A DNA stretch of 64,000 bases from contig NZ_CP086253.1 in NCBI RefSeq assembly GCF_003382565.3, forward strand, positions 3,782,001 through 3,846,000, read 5' to 3'. Below the pieces are notes generated by a model, which saw nothing but the letters and a program-made list of their open reading frames with translations, did not search any database and was not told the DNA's origin. The DNA is from Pectobacterium aquaticum. GTDB lineage: Bacteria; Pseudomonadota; Gammaproteobacteria; Enterobacterales; Enterobacteriaceae. A program made the position numbers and the translations under genes. Below, one piece after another: positions 54,548 to 63,853 of the stretch (positions are counted from its first letter, which is position 1; the number at the start of each line of letters is the position of its first letter).

Positions 54548-56549
54548 GCTTTAAAGCCTTGATGGCATCCTGGATGTCCATCATCGATAAAAGTTCAGAC
54601 GGCGGCGCTTTCGCCAACTGCGGACAAAGCCGCTCGACATCCGCCAGTAATTGTATGGCCTGAGAATGGCTCCAGCTTTCCTGCTCGCTCAGCAATCGCG
54701 TTGCCATCCACGACGCCAATTCGCCAGGTTCCACCTGCTGTGTCTCAACCGTCCGATAGTCGGCCAGATAGCCTATCAGTTCGGAGATCAAGTTTTGTAA
54801 ATTTTGTTGGCGCAATGGTAAAGGTACAGCACGCAATGTGGCACGCTGTGACTCAACCACAACGTCAATACCAAAACGCGCCAGCAAAGCATGATGGGCA
54901 GACAAAACGTTCAGCTCAGATTTACTCAACGTCAGGCGCTGCGGAATCAGCAACGGCTGCGCCCGCAACCCTTCTTCCGACGGCGTCAACTGCACAGCTT
55001 TCAGATAACGTTCAGCAACGGAAAGCGACAGCATCGCCAATCCCTTATGGTACTCCAACAGCGCGTAGCACGGCGGATAAACCGTCAATACCCGCCCAAA
55101 ACCGTTCGATTGGCTTTCCAGCGGTGATTCAACCGGCGCACGTTGCTTGTTATTGTTAGCTGCGGTGTCCGTCGCGGTTCGATTTGACGGTGCGTCATGC
55201 GATACCGTGGATGGGACAACCCTATCCGACGACATAATGTGATTCGACGGTACAGAAATACGCTTACCAGACGACGGCGGTGCACTTGCTGCGCTATCCG
55301 TCGGTTGCAGCAGCGCCTTATACAGATCACCCTGCTTCTTCTGGTACGAATTCTCTGGCTGATAGCCGGAATAAGCAGATTCTCTCGCCTGACCAGAATG
55401 GCTCGCGCGCGGCGCTTTCCCACCATACGATGGCGAACTATCGCTACGTGACGGCTGGGCAAAGTGGTTTTCACCGGCGGCGGTACGGTTTTCCTGCTGC
55501 CATTGCACCGTTTTCCCAGTTTCCGGCTCTATTATGCCGAGCGCCGGTGAGGATGCCTGTTGCAGAACGGACATCACCGCCTGATAGATGAAGTCATGCA
55601 CCAGACGCGCCTGATGGAATCGAACTTCGTGCTTGGCAGGATGCACATTGACATCCACCTGATGCGGGTCGATCTCCAGATACAGCACATAGGCGGGCTG
55701 CTGCTCGTCATTAAGCTGATCCTGATAAGCCTGTCGGATGGCATGATTAATCAGCCGATCGCGCATCATGCGCTGGTTCACATAGCAATACTGCATATCA
55801 GGCAGTTGCTTGGCACCAACCGGATCGGCTACCCAGCCATGAATGGTGAGATCGCCGTGTTGCCATGACACCGCGAGCGCATGCTGTAAGAATGTCGCAC
55901 CGCAAATGCTACCCAACCGGCGCTCATACTGGCTTTTATCCGGTGCTGCACGATACTGCAGCATCAGCTTACCGTTATGATGCAGCGTGATGGCGACATC
56001 AAAACGCGCCAGCGCGATGCGGCGAACCACCTCATCAATATGGGTGAATTCGGTTTTTTCCGTGCGCATAAATTTACGGCGGGCGGGCGTGTTATAAAAC
56101 AGATCCAACACTTCCAGCGTGGTGCCCACAGGATGGGCGGCTGGCTTGACTGTCACCGCCATGTCGCGCCCTTCGGCGTAGGCCTGCCAGGCCTCAGACT
56201 GTTCGGCAGTGCGTGATGTCAGCGTTAAACGGGAGACGGAACTGATACTCGCCAGCGCTTCGCCGCGAAACCCCATACTCACGATGGCTTCCAGATCGTC
56301 GAGCGTGGCAATTTTGCTGGTCGCATGACGCGCCAACGCCAGCGTTAATTCATCCTTTCCAATCCCCGAGCCATTGTCACGAATACGAATCAGCTTCGCA
56401 CCGCCGCGTTCTATGTCGATGTCAATCCGGGTCGCGCCTGCATCCAGACTGTTTTCCACCAGTTCCTTCACGACCGAAGCCGGACGCTCAACCACCTCTC
56501 CGGCAGCGATCTGGTTAGCCAGTTGCGGTGGCAACACCTGAATCGGCAT
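54540..56549 (-). CDS. mutL: DNA mismatch repair protein MutL
   Basis: A GHKL-ATPase that links MutS to MutH and UvrD. 669 residues, against 615 in E. coli. The ATP site has VVKELVENSLDAGA (catalytic Glu29), IRDNGSGI and GFRGEALASISSVSR. The N-domain ends near residue 335. The linker (about 335-480) is long and low-complexity (Ser, Gln, Pro), which accounts for the extra length. The C-terminal dimerisation domain starts near FGRVLTVYPPCYALLEY. Confidence 0.96.
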   Translation of the reverse strand: MPIQVLPPQLANQIAAGEVVERPASVVKELVENSLDAGATRIDIDIERGGAKLIRIRDNGSGIGKDELTLALARHATSKIATLDDLEAIVSMGFRGEALASISSVSRLTLTSRTAEQSEAWQAYAEGRDMAVTVKPAAHPVGTTLEVLDLFYNTPARRKFMRTEKTEFTHIDEVVRRIALARFDVAITLHHNGKLMLQYRAAPDKSQYERRLGSICGATFLQHALAVSWQHGDLTIHGWVADPVGAKQLPDMQYCYVNQRMMRDRLINHAIRQAYQDQLNDEQQPAYVLYLEIDPHQVDVNVHPAKHEVRFHQARLVHDFIYQAVMSVLQQASSPALGIIEPETGKTVQWQQENRTAAGENHFAQPSRSDSSPSYGGKAPRASHSGQARESAYSGYQPENSYQKKQGDLYKALLQPTDSAASAPPSSGKRISVPSNHIMSSDRVVPSTVSHDAPSNRTATDTAANNNKQRAPVESPLESQSNGFGRVLTVYPPCYALLEYHKGLAMLSLSVAERYLKAVQLTPSEEGLRAQPLLIPQRLTLSKSELNVLSAHHALLARFGIDVVVESQRATLRAVPLPLRQQNLQNLISELIGYLADYRTVETQQVEPGELASWMATRLLSEQESWSHSQAIQLLADVERLCPQLAKAPPSELLSMMDIQDAIKALKHE

Positions 56550-56600
56550 GGCGTATCCCTCTTACTATCCTCAATCTATCGACATCGTCAGCATGAAGAA

Positions 56601-58271
56601 TCAGGCAGACGGAATAACCAGCGTTTGCCCCAACTGTACCGTGCCGGAGCGCATATTATTCGCCTGTTGGATCTCTTTCATGCTGACACCGTAACGGGCA
56701 GCAATCGCACTCAGGCTATCACCCTTTACGACCTTATGCTTCACTGGTGCTGCCTTTTTGGGCGCGGGCGTTGATGCCGTCTGCTTCGTCCCTGTCGCCG
56801 GAACATTCAAACGCTGCCCAACCCAGACGATGTCCTTGTTCAGCTTATTCACGCCACGCATAGCGGCGAGACTGACGCCATAACTCCGAGCAATCGAAGA
56901 GAGCGTTTCGCCACGTGCAACGGTATGGCGTGTGCTACCCGCACTCGCTTTTACCGCAGTTACGTTACTGTCTGGCGTTTCGGTATCACTTGCCGCCGAC
57001 TGTAGTGGGCGGCTTTCCTGCTTTGGGAGAGATTGCATCGGGTGTGTTTGGAAATAACTTCTCAGCCCCTGATAAATCGCATTGGCGAGTTTTTCCTGAT
57101 AGTCGTTACTCCCCAAGAGCCGCTCTTCCGAGACATTGGTGATAAACCCAGTCTCCACCAGTAGAGAGGGGATATCTGGCGAACGCAACACACCCAGACT
57201 GGCGTGCTCAGGGCGTCGTTTATGCAGCCCACCGACGCGCTGGAGCTCACGCAGCACCTTGGTCGCGACGTCATACCCCACTCGCTGAGAGTGACCGAAT
57301 TGCAGATCCAACACCGCCTGACTGAGGTAAGGATCGGCACTGCTGTTCGCTAGTAGATCGCCCGCCCCGCCCAGCAGTTCAGACTGTTTCTCATGCTGCT
57401 CCAGCCAGTTTGCCATTTCACTGTTCGCACGGCGGTTGGACAGTACCCAAACAGACGCGCCTTTAGCATTACGGTTCGGCGCAGCATCCGCGTGAATCGA
57501 CACTAACAGATTCGCACCCTGCTTACGCGCCACGTCCGAACGCCCCATAACGGAGATAAAGTAGTCGCCGTCACGCGTCAGCACGCCTTTAAAGGCCGGA
57601 TCGCTATTCAGTAAGGCTTGTAACTTACGCGCGATAGAAATGGTGACATTTTTCTCCCGCAGCCCGTTCGTGCCAATCGCACCAGGATCTTGTCCACCGT
57701 GACCGGCATCAATCGCCACGACAATCCGTTCATTACCTTGTTGGACTGGCGCGCGGGTAGATGACGAACTGCTGTTGACCGCAACCGTCGATTTGTTACT
57801 AAACGGATTTTTTGCAGGTTCTGCCGGCGCACTATTTTGCTGCCGTGAAGCCGGAGGCGCTGAGACTTGTACCGTTTTCGCTTTATCACCCGTGATGGTG
57901 AAGACAACAACGTAGCCCGAACCTTCTTTTTGCGTCACTGCCCGCGTTTTCGCCGCCTGGGTTAAATCCAGCACCAAACGCAGGCTTTGTGCGTCCTGTG
58001 CGTTGCTGGTGCGCACACGTTTTATCAGATTTTGCCCGCTGAAATCCAACGGCAAGCCATTAATGACACCAGTCTGACGAATATCGATGACCACTCTGGC
58101 GGGGTTACTGAGCGGGAAAAAAGCATAAATAGGCTGACCGCTAAAGCTCAGGCGCACCGTGGCCTGGCCTGACGCATTATCCACCTTGATATCCGACAGA
58201 TTGGCCGCCCACGCCGAGCTTGCCAGCAACAACCATACGCCGATGAACAGCGTAACCAGACGACTCATCAT
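56601..58271 (-). CDS. amiB: N-acetylmuramoyl-L-alanine amidase AmiB with two LysM domains
   Basis: A periplasmic amidase that splits septal peptidoglycan during division under EnvC control. 556 residues. Signal peptide (1-22, SSAWA-AN), AMIN domain (about 23-130), Ser/Pro linker, Amidase_3 domain (about 183-405) with zinc His191 in AIDAGHGGQDPGA and LVETGFITN near the end. Two LysM repeats follow at about 446-490 (HTVARGETLSSIARSYGVS) and 509-553 (HKVVKGDSLSAIAARYGVS). K-12 AmiB is about 110 residues shorter and lacks them. The start overlaps the tsaE stop (ATGATGA). Confidence 0.95.
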   Translation of the reverse strand: MMSRLVTLFIGVWLLLASSAWAANLSDIKVDNASGQATVRLSFSGQPIYAFFPLSNPARVVIDIRQTGVINGLPLDFSGQNLIKRVRTSNAQDAQSLRLVLDLTQAAKTRAVTQKEGSGYVVVFTITGDKAKTVQVSAPPASRQQNSAPAEPAKNPFSNKSTVAVNSSSSSTRAPVQQGNERIVVAIDAGHGGQDPGAIGTNGLREKNVTISIARKLQALLNSDPAFKGVLTRDGDYFISVMGRSDVARKQGANLLVSIHADAAPNRNAKGASVWVLSNRRANSEMANWLEQHEKQSELLGGAGDLLANSSADPYLSQAVLDLQFGHSQRVGYDVATKVLRELQRVGGLHKRRPEHASLGVLRSPDIPSLLVETGFITNVSEERLLGSNDYQEKLANAIYQGLRSYFQTHPMQSLPKQESRPLQSAASDTETPDSNVTAVKASAGSTRHTVARGETLSSIARSYGVSLAAMRGVNKLNKDIVWVGQRLNVPATGTKQTASTPAPKKAAPVKHKVVKGDSLSAIAARYGVSMKEIQQANNMRSGTVQLGQTLVIPSA

Positions 58272-58750
58272 GATTCTGTTGTTCCTGGCTGAAGAGAAAA
58301 ACGTTGTAACATCGCGTCTCCCGCCGCAGAGACAGCGGACAGTTCAGCCTGTCGGCCCTGATCCTGATAGCGCAAATGCAGTTCGATATCCGCATCGGGC
58401 AGCACGCCAGCCCCCTGCTGCGGCCATTCAATCAGACAAATGGCATCCTGTGTCAGGTAATCGCGGATCCCCATAAACTCCAACTCTTCCGGGTCGGCCA
58501 GTCGATAGAGATCAAAGTGGTAGACCGCCAGCGGCGATAACGCATAAGGCTCGACCAGCGTATAAGTGGGGCTTTTGACATTGCCCTGATGACCGCGCGC
58601 CTGTAGGAAACCGCGACTAAACGTCGTTTTCCCCGCACCGAGATCACCATAAAGGTGGATAACACAAGCACCGTCACAGGCTTTCGCCAGCGCCGTACCT
58701 AAAGAGATCGTTGCTGCCTCATCCGGCAGAAGTAAGACTATTTTTTTCAT
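58268..58750 (-). CDS. tsaE: tRNA threonylcarbamoyladenosine biosynthesis ATPase TsaE
   Basis: A 160-residue ATPase that drives the TsaBDE complex making t6A37. The P-loop is LYGDLGAGKTTFSRGFLQA; VKSPTYTLVEPY, VYHFDLYRLADPEELEFMGI and ICLIEWPQQG are family signatures. The ATG at 58750 (MKKIVLLLPDE) is the family start; longer readings run into the tandem repeat at the end of nnr. Confidence 0.95.
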   Translation of the reverse strand: MKKIVLLLPDEAATISLGTALAKACDGACVIHLYGDLGAGKTTFSRGFLQARGHQGNVKSPTYTLVEPYALSPLAVYHFDLYRLADPEELEFMGIRDYLTQDAICLIEWPQQGAGVLPDADIELHLRYQDQGRQAELSAVSAAGDAMLQRFSLQPGTTES

Positions 58751-58755
58751 TCTAT

Positions 58756-60324
58756 CTATTGTTCTAAAAACATCGGTTCTAAAAACATCGGCTCTAGAAA
58801 CATCCGCTCGGGATTCACATATCGGAACAACACAGGCAATAAATCGGTTGCCAGCATACCTCGGGTGCCGCGTCGCGCTGCCAGCCAATCAGCCGCCGCA
58901 CCATGTACGACACACCCTGCACAGGCAGCATCATACAGCGAGAGCTTTTGCGCCAGCAAACCGCCAACGATACCCGACAGCACATCCCCCATGCCACCTG
59001 TCGCCATGCCGGGGTTTCCCACATCAGCAATGGCAATCTCGTCTTGCTCGCTGGCAATCACCGTTCCCGCACCTTTCAATACGACAACACCACCATAACG
59101 TTTTACCAACCTTGTGGCCGCAAGTAAGCGATCACTTTCAATATCCGAGACGCGGCAATTCAATAAGCGTGCCGCCTCGCCGGGGTGAGGTGTCAGCACG
59201 CGATTCTGCCGCTTATGCGGATTGATTGCCAGCAGGTTAAGCGCATCCGCATCCCATAACATGGGTTTGTTACAATTTTCTGCCAGACGCAGTGCGCTTT
59301 TACCCCAGTCATCCTGCCCTAAACCAGGTCCAATCACCACGACATCGGCCCATTCCAGCCCCTGCCGCAGCGTCTCTGTCGTCAATTCTTGCACCATCAG
59401 CTCAGGCCGAGCCGTCAAAAACGCCGACTGATACTGTTTGTGAGTAAGTACTCGCACTAGCCCTGCACCGCTGTGTAACGCCGCATCAGCAGCCATCAAT
59501 ACCGCACCACCTAAGCCAGCGTTGCCACCTACCACCAGCAGCCTGCCGTTATCCCCTTTATGCTGTCCAGCCGGACGAGGCGTCAACCACCCGGGAAGTT
59601 GCGCTGCGGTCAGCCGCCGTATCGGCGCGGTTTGAGAGTCCAGCCACGCCTGCAATCCTAACGAATGATAATGTAATGTTCCGACGTGCTCACGGGCGCG
59701 ACCGGTCAGTAGTCCCGGTTTCAGCGCGATAAACGTCACCGTCTGCGCCGCACCGATCGTTACGCCCGCACAAGCGCCAGTTTCGGCATGTAAGCCAGAG
59801 GGAATATCCAGTGAAATAATGGGAGCGGGATAGGCATTCGCCTGCGTCATTAACGCCGTATAAGGCGCGCGCGGTGCAGCGGACAGGCCGGTTCCTAACA
59901 GACCATCCACAATGAGATCGATCCCGTCCGGCCACGACATATCGCCATCCTGCGCACTAACTTCTTGAAGACGGCCACCCTGCTCCAGCCAGCGCTGCCG
60001 GGCAAGATGAGCCTCGTCAGGCAGCGGCTTATCACTGGCGCAAGCAACGACATCGACCTTAATGCCCGCCGCCAGCGCCAAACTGGCGACCACATATGCA
60101 TCGCCGCCGTTATTACCGTGTCCAGCCAGCACCCGCCAGCGTCGAGCCGAGGGATAGCATTGGCGAGCCACCTGAAATGCGGCTTCTCCCGCACGCTGCA
60201 TGAGTTCCCACAGCGAAAGCCCCAACTCGCTGGCCGCTCTGGCTTCTTCACGGCGCACCCACTCGGCGTAAAACACCGAGTCAGGCAACTCATCCTCTCG
60301 CTTCCAGTCGTGACCCGTCATCAT
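58756..60324 (-). CDS. nnr: Bifunctional NAD(P)H-hydrate repair enzyme Nnr (epimerase/dehydratase)
   Basis: Repairs damaged NAD(P)HX. 522 residues (E. coli 515). The N-terminal YjeF_N epimerase domain (about 1-220) has VLAGHGNNGGDAYVVA and ALLGTGL. The C-terminal ADP-dependent dehydratase domain (about 235-500) has VVIGPGLGQDDWGKSAL, LTPHPGEAARL and GMATGGMGDVLSG. The last residues are a repeated MFLEP produced by a 15-bp DNA repeat, absent from E. coli Nnr. Confidence 0.95.
   Translation of the reverse strand: MMTGHDWKREDELPDSVFYAEWVRREEARAASELGLSLWELMQRAGEAAFQVARQCYPSARRWRVLAGHGNNGGDAYVVASLALAAGIKVDVVACASDKPLPDEAHLARQRWLEQGGRLQEVSAQDGDMSWPDGIDLIVDGLLGTGLSAAPRAPYTALMTQANAYPAPIISLDIPSGLHAETGACAGVTIGAAQTVTFIALKPGLLTGRAREHVGTLHYHSLGLQAWLDSQTAPIRRLTAAQLPGWLTPRPAGQHKGDNGRLLVVGGNAGLGGAVLMAADAALHSGAGLVRVLTHKQYQSAFLTARPELMVQELTTETLRQGLEWADVVVIGPGLGQDDWGKSALRLAENCNKPMLWDADALNLLAINPHKRQNRVLTPHPGEAARLLNCRVSDIESDRLLAATRLVKRYGGVVVLKGAGTVIASEQDEIAIADVGNPGMATGGMGDVLSGIVGGLLAQKLSLYDAACAGCVVHGAAADWLAARRGTRGMLATDLLPVLFRYVNPERMFLEPMFLEPMFLEQ
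58761..58805. repeat. 15-bp in-frame tandem repeat at the 3' end of nnr
   Basis: Three consecutive units: GTTCTAAAAACATCG twice exactly, then GCTCTAGAAACATCC. Each unit encodes MFLEP or a close variant (RMFLE, PMFLE) at the Nnr C-terminus. The array ends 10 bases before the tsaE start. Confidence 0.93.
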
Positions 60325-60480
60325 CTGCTCTTAGTTTTCATTACAATTTTTTCATTACAATGACTTAAAATTAGCAAGCAACCTAAACGACCGCCAGCAT
60401 TCCGCGCATCTCAGCAGGCATCGGCTCTGCGGCACGAATATGGTAACATCAGCACGTCTTGTTTATTTCTGTGGCCCATC

Positions 60481-61620
60481 ATGTCATACCCCTACGATCT
60501 CAACGAATTAGCGCAACACATCAAACAATGGGGACAGGCATTGGGCTTCCAGCAGGTCGGCATCTGCGACACCGATTTGTCCGCAGAAGAGCCTCGACTT
60601 CAGGATTGGCTGGATAAGCAATACCACGGGGAAATGGACTGGATGGCGCGCCACGGTATGCTGCGGGCGCGTCCGCATGAGCTGCTGCCTGGGACACTGC
60701 GCGTCATCAGCGTACGTATGAATTATCTTCCCGCCAAAGCCGCCTTCGCCAGCACCTTAAAGAACCCAGAGCTCGGCTACGTTAGCCGCTATGCACTGGG
60801 TCGCGATTACCACAAGCTGCTGCGCCAGCGTCTGAAAAAGCTCGGCGACCAGATTCAGGAATACTGCGGTGAATTGAATTTTCGTCCCTTTGTCGATTCC
60901 GCCCCCATTATGGAACGCCCTTTGGCTGCAAAAGCTGGGCTTGGCTGGGTTGGTAAACACTCACTCATTCTGAACAGAGAAGCCGGTTCATGGTTCTTTC
61001 TGGGTGAACTGCTGATCGATTTACCCCTGCCCGTCGATCGGCCACAGGAAGAACAGTGCGGCCGATGCGTCGCCTGCATGACCACCTGCCCAACTGGCGC
61101 GATTGTCGCCCCTTACACCGTGGATGCCCGCCGCTGTATTTCCTATCTGACTATCGAATTGGAAGGTCCGATTCCTGAAGAATTTCGTCCGCTCATGGGC
61201 AATCGCATCTATGGTTGCGATGACTGCCAGCTGATTTGCCCGTGGAATCGGTTTTCACAGCTTACCGACGAGGCGGATTTCAGCCCACGTGCCGCGCTGC
61301 ATACGCCAGAGCTGCTGACGCTATTCGGCTGGAATGAAGAGAAATTTCTGCGCATTACGGAAGGATCGCCGATCCGGCGCATCGGCCATCTCCGCTGGCT
61401 ACGCAATATTGCCGTCGCACTGGGGAATGCTCCCTATCAGGATAGTATCGTGCTGGCGCTGCAGGCCCGTCTGGGTGAAAGCGAACTGTTGGATGAACAT
61501 ATCCACTGGGCGATTCGTCAGCAGTTGGAACGTCGCGCGTTACTGGAAATTGACGTCCAGTCCACACAGAAAAAACGACTTATTCGTGCAGTAGAGAAAG
61601 GATTACCGCGTGATGCGTGA
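60481..61620 (+). CDS. queG: Epoxyqueuosine reductase QueG
   Basis: A 379-residue cobalamin- and iron-sulphur-dependent enzyme that makes queuosine from epoxyqueuosine in tRNA. The two [4Fe-4S] motifs are CGRCVACMTTCPTGAI and GCDDCQLICPWN. RPFVDSAPIMERPLAAKAGLG, with the catalytic Asp region, is conserved. It is divergent from nnr across about 156 bases, as in E. coli. Confidence 0.95.
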   Translation: MSYPYDLNELAQHIKQWGQALGFQQVGICDTDLSAEEPRLQDWLDKQYHGEMDWMARHGMLRARPHELLPGTLRVISVRMNYLPAKAAFASTLKNPELGYVSRYALGRDYHKLLRQRLKKLGDQIQEYCGELNFRPFVDSAPIMERPLAAKAGLGWVGKHSLILNREAGSWFFLGELLIDLPLPVDRPQEEQCGRCVACMTTCPTGAIVAPYTVDARRCISYLTIELEGPIPEEFRPLMGNRIYGCDDCQLICPWNRFSQLTDEADFSPRAALHTPELLTLFGWNEEKFLRITEGSPIRRIGHLRWLRNIAVALGNAPYQDSIVLALQARLGESELLDEHIHWAIRQQLERRALLEIDVQSTQKKRLIRAVEKGLPRDA

Positions 61621-62147
61621 GCCGCTCAAAACTGTTGTCATCAGTTTGTCGCACGCGCTGTGAATAAATAAAAAAAACCGTTGCCAATCAACTGTCACAA
61701 AAAGTACAAGCGATAGTGATAATGTTTTATAAGTAAAATTTATAAATAGATATCAATAAGATACTCTACAGTATTTTATCAACAATATAGCGTGATTAAT
61801 AAATAACCAACAGACGGCCTGTGGATAAGTCTGTTAAGAAGAATATTATTTTTTGTATTAACTGATAAAAAATGATGTGGATTTGAGGTAACGCTTGCGC
61901 TCGAAACAGGATGCTATGTGGACAGTAAAAAAACGGGCAACAGCACAAAGCGGCGTGCATTATGAATTTCTTATTGTCCTTTGGCAAGGGCTGAAATCTA
62001 CTTTTTACGATCGAAAGAAAAATTTTACGATCAAAGCAAAAACGCGGCGACACTTCTATGAAGCATCACCGCGTAGAACATTAAGATCGTCGTCAGAGAA
62101 GCAGAAGGATGGCAAATATGCTCACCTTCGCCCTCAACTGGCCGATG
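61621..62147. other. AT-rich DnaA-box-bearing gap after queG (datA-like candidate)
   Basis: A 527-base gap with very low G+C from 61700 to 61870 and no convincing gene. It holds two consensus DnaA boxes, TGTGAATAA (61659-61667) and TGTGGATAA (61820-61828), both as the complement of TTATNCACA. There is also one 1-mismatch box, TTATCAACA (61776-61784), and two weaker ones (61876 and 61916). IHF-like TATCAATAAGATA lies at 61751. In E. coli the DnaA-titrating datA locus lies next to queG. Confidence 0.5.
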
Positions 62148-63710
62148 TTATGCACGGGTTCTGATCAGGTAATCGAAGGCGCTCAAGGACGCTTTTGCTC
62201 CTTCACCCGTCGCGATAATGATCTGCTTATACGGCACCGTCGTACAGTCACCGGCAGCAAAGATCCCTTTCACGCTGGTTTCGCACTTAGCATCGATCTC
62301 AATTTCACCGATGCGGTTTCTGGCTACCGTACCTTCCAGCCAGTGGGTGTTAGGCAACAGGCCAATTTGTACGAAGATCCCTTCCAGCGCTAAATCGTGT
62401 ACCGTATCGGTAAGACGATCTTTATAGCTCAGCCCCGTCACCTTCTGCCCATCGCCTTTCACTTCTGTGGTCTGCGCATTCAGAATGATGTCAACATTCG
62501 GCAAGCTACGCACTTTTTCCTGTAATACAGAATCCGCTTTCAGTTCTGGAGCAAACTCAAGCAACGTAACATGTTTCACCACGCCAGCCAGATCGATAGC
62601 CGCTTCGACACCGGAGTTTCCGCCGCCAATCACCGCGACGTGCTTGCCTTTAAACAGCGGGCCATCACAGTGCGGACAGTATGTTACGCCGCGCGTACGG
62701 TACTGATCTTCACCGGGTACATTCATGTTTCTCCAGCGCGCGCCGGTCGCAATGATCACACTGCGCGCTTTTAGCGTCGCACCGGATACGGTAATCACCT
62801 GATGCGGTTTACCCGGTTCGCCACCAGGAATTAAGGCTTCTGCGCTCTGCGCGTCGATCACGTCGACATCGTAGTCATCAACATGACTCTTCAGCGCCGT
62901 CGCCAGTTTGGCACCTTCCGTTTTCGGCACGGAAATATAGTTTTCGATATCAACGGTATCCAATACCTGACCGCCAAAACGCTCACCGACCAACCCGGTA
63001 CGAATGCCTTTACGCGCCGAATAAACCGCAGCGGCGGCCCCCGCTGGGCCGCTACCGATGATTAATACATCATAGACGTCACGCTGATTCAGCTTCTCAA
63101 CCTGTTTAGCGCCCGCGCCAGTATCGATTTTCGTCACAATCTCAGCCAGGCTCGTCCGCCCCTGACTGAAGTGCTCGCCATTCAGGAAAACGGTCGGAAC
63201 GCCCATCACATTACGGCTTTGGATCTCATCCTGGAACACACCACCATCAATCGCGGTATGGGTGATATTTGGATTCAAGACCGCCATTAAATTCAGCGCC
63301 TGCACCACGTCCGGGCAGTTGTGGCAGGACAGTGAGTAATAGGTTTCAAAGTGGAATGAACCGTCGAGATGGCGGATTTGATCGAGTAATTCTTTCGCTT
63401 CTTTCGACGGATGACCGCCCACCTGCAATAACGCCAGAATCAGGGAGGTAAATTCGTGTCCCATTGGCGCACCGGCAAAACGCGGGCCACTTTGGGAATC
63501 TGGATTGGTAATCAGGAATGAAGGCTTACGTACTGCCAAATCATTCTTTTCAATAAAACTTACCCGATCGGACAGCTCGGCAATCTCAGCCAGCAGGGTT
63601 CTGACTTCGGTAGATTTAGCAGAGTCATCCAGAGTCGCAATCAACTCAACAGGTTTGGTTAATTTTTCCAGATAGGCTTTCAACTGGACTTTCATCGTAT
63701 TGTCGAGCAT
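62148..63710 (-). CDS. ahpF: Alkyl hydroperoxide reductase subunit F
   Basis: A 520-residue flavoprotein disulphide reductase that regenerates AhpC with NADH. The N-terminal double-thioredoxin domain has the redox pair in LSCHNCPDV (Cys129, Cys132). The thioredoxin-reductase-like part has the FAD motif IIGSGPAGAAAAVYSARKG and the second redox pair in YCPHCDGP (about 345 and 348). Numbering and motifs match E. coli AhpF. It is downstream of ahpC on the same strand. Confidence 0.97.
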   Translation of the reverse strand: MLDNTMKVQLKAYLEKLTKPVELIATLDDSAKSTEVRTLLAEIAELSDRVSFIEKNDLAVRKPSFLITNPDSQSGPRFAGAPMGHEFTSLILALLQVGGHPSKEAKELLDQIRHLDGSFHFETYYSLSCHNCPDVVQALNLMAVLNPNITHTAIDGGVFQDEIQSRNVMGVPTVFLNGEHFSQGRTSLAEIVTKIDTGAGAKQVEKLNQRDVYDVLIIGSGPAGAAAAVYSARKGIRTGLVGERFGGQVLDTVDIENYISVPKTEGAKLATALKSHVDDYDVDVIDAQSAEALIPGGEPGKPHQVITVSGATLKARSVIIATGARWRNMNVPGEDQYRTRGVTYCPHCDGPLFKGKHVAVIGGGNSGVEAAIDLAGVVKHVTLLEFAPELKADSVLQEKVRSLPNVDIILNAQTTEVKGDGQKVTGLSYKDRLTDTVHDLALEGIFVQIGLLPNTHWLEGTVARNRIGEIEIDAKCETSVKGIFAAGDCTTVPYKQIIIATGEGAKASLSAFDYLIRTRA

Positions 63711-63782
63711 TGGTCGTCCTTAATTAGGCAAGTAGGTACAAAGGCAAAATCGTGCAGGGTGCTGGCCCCAAAAGCCGGGCCA

Positions 63783-63809
63783 GAAAAATCGGGTGCAACG
63801 CACCCGACA
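63783..63809 (-). terminator. Terminator/attenuator between ahpC and ahpF
   Basis: The minus strand forms TCGGGTGC/GCACCCGA with a 3-base loop and then T5. A second hairpin (CTGGCCC/GGGCCAG, 63762-63783) follows. Partial termination would give more AhpC than AhpF. Confidence 0.8.
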
Positions 63810-63853
63810 AAAAAGGCCATGTTTTCTACAGTTATGTTTTCCGAGGTGTTAGC

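Noticed and set aside
61895..62164. 89-residue open frame on the plus strand overlapping the ahpF 3' end
   Set aside because: Strongly basic composition, runs into ahpF and has no recognisable features.
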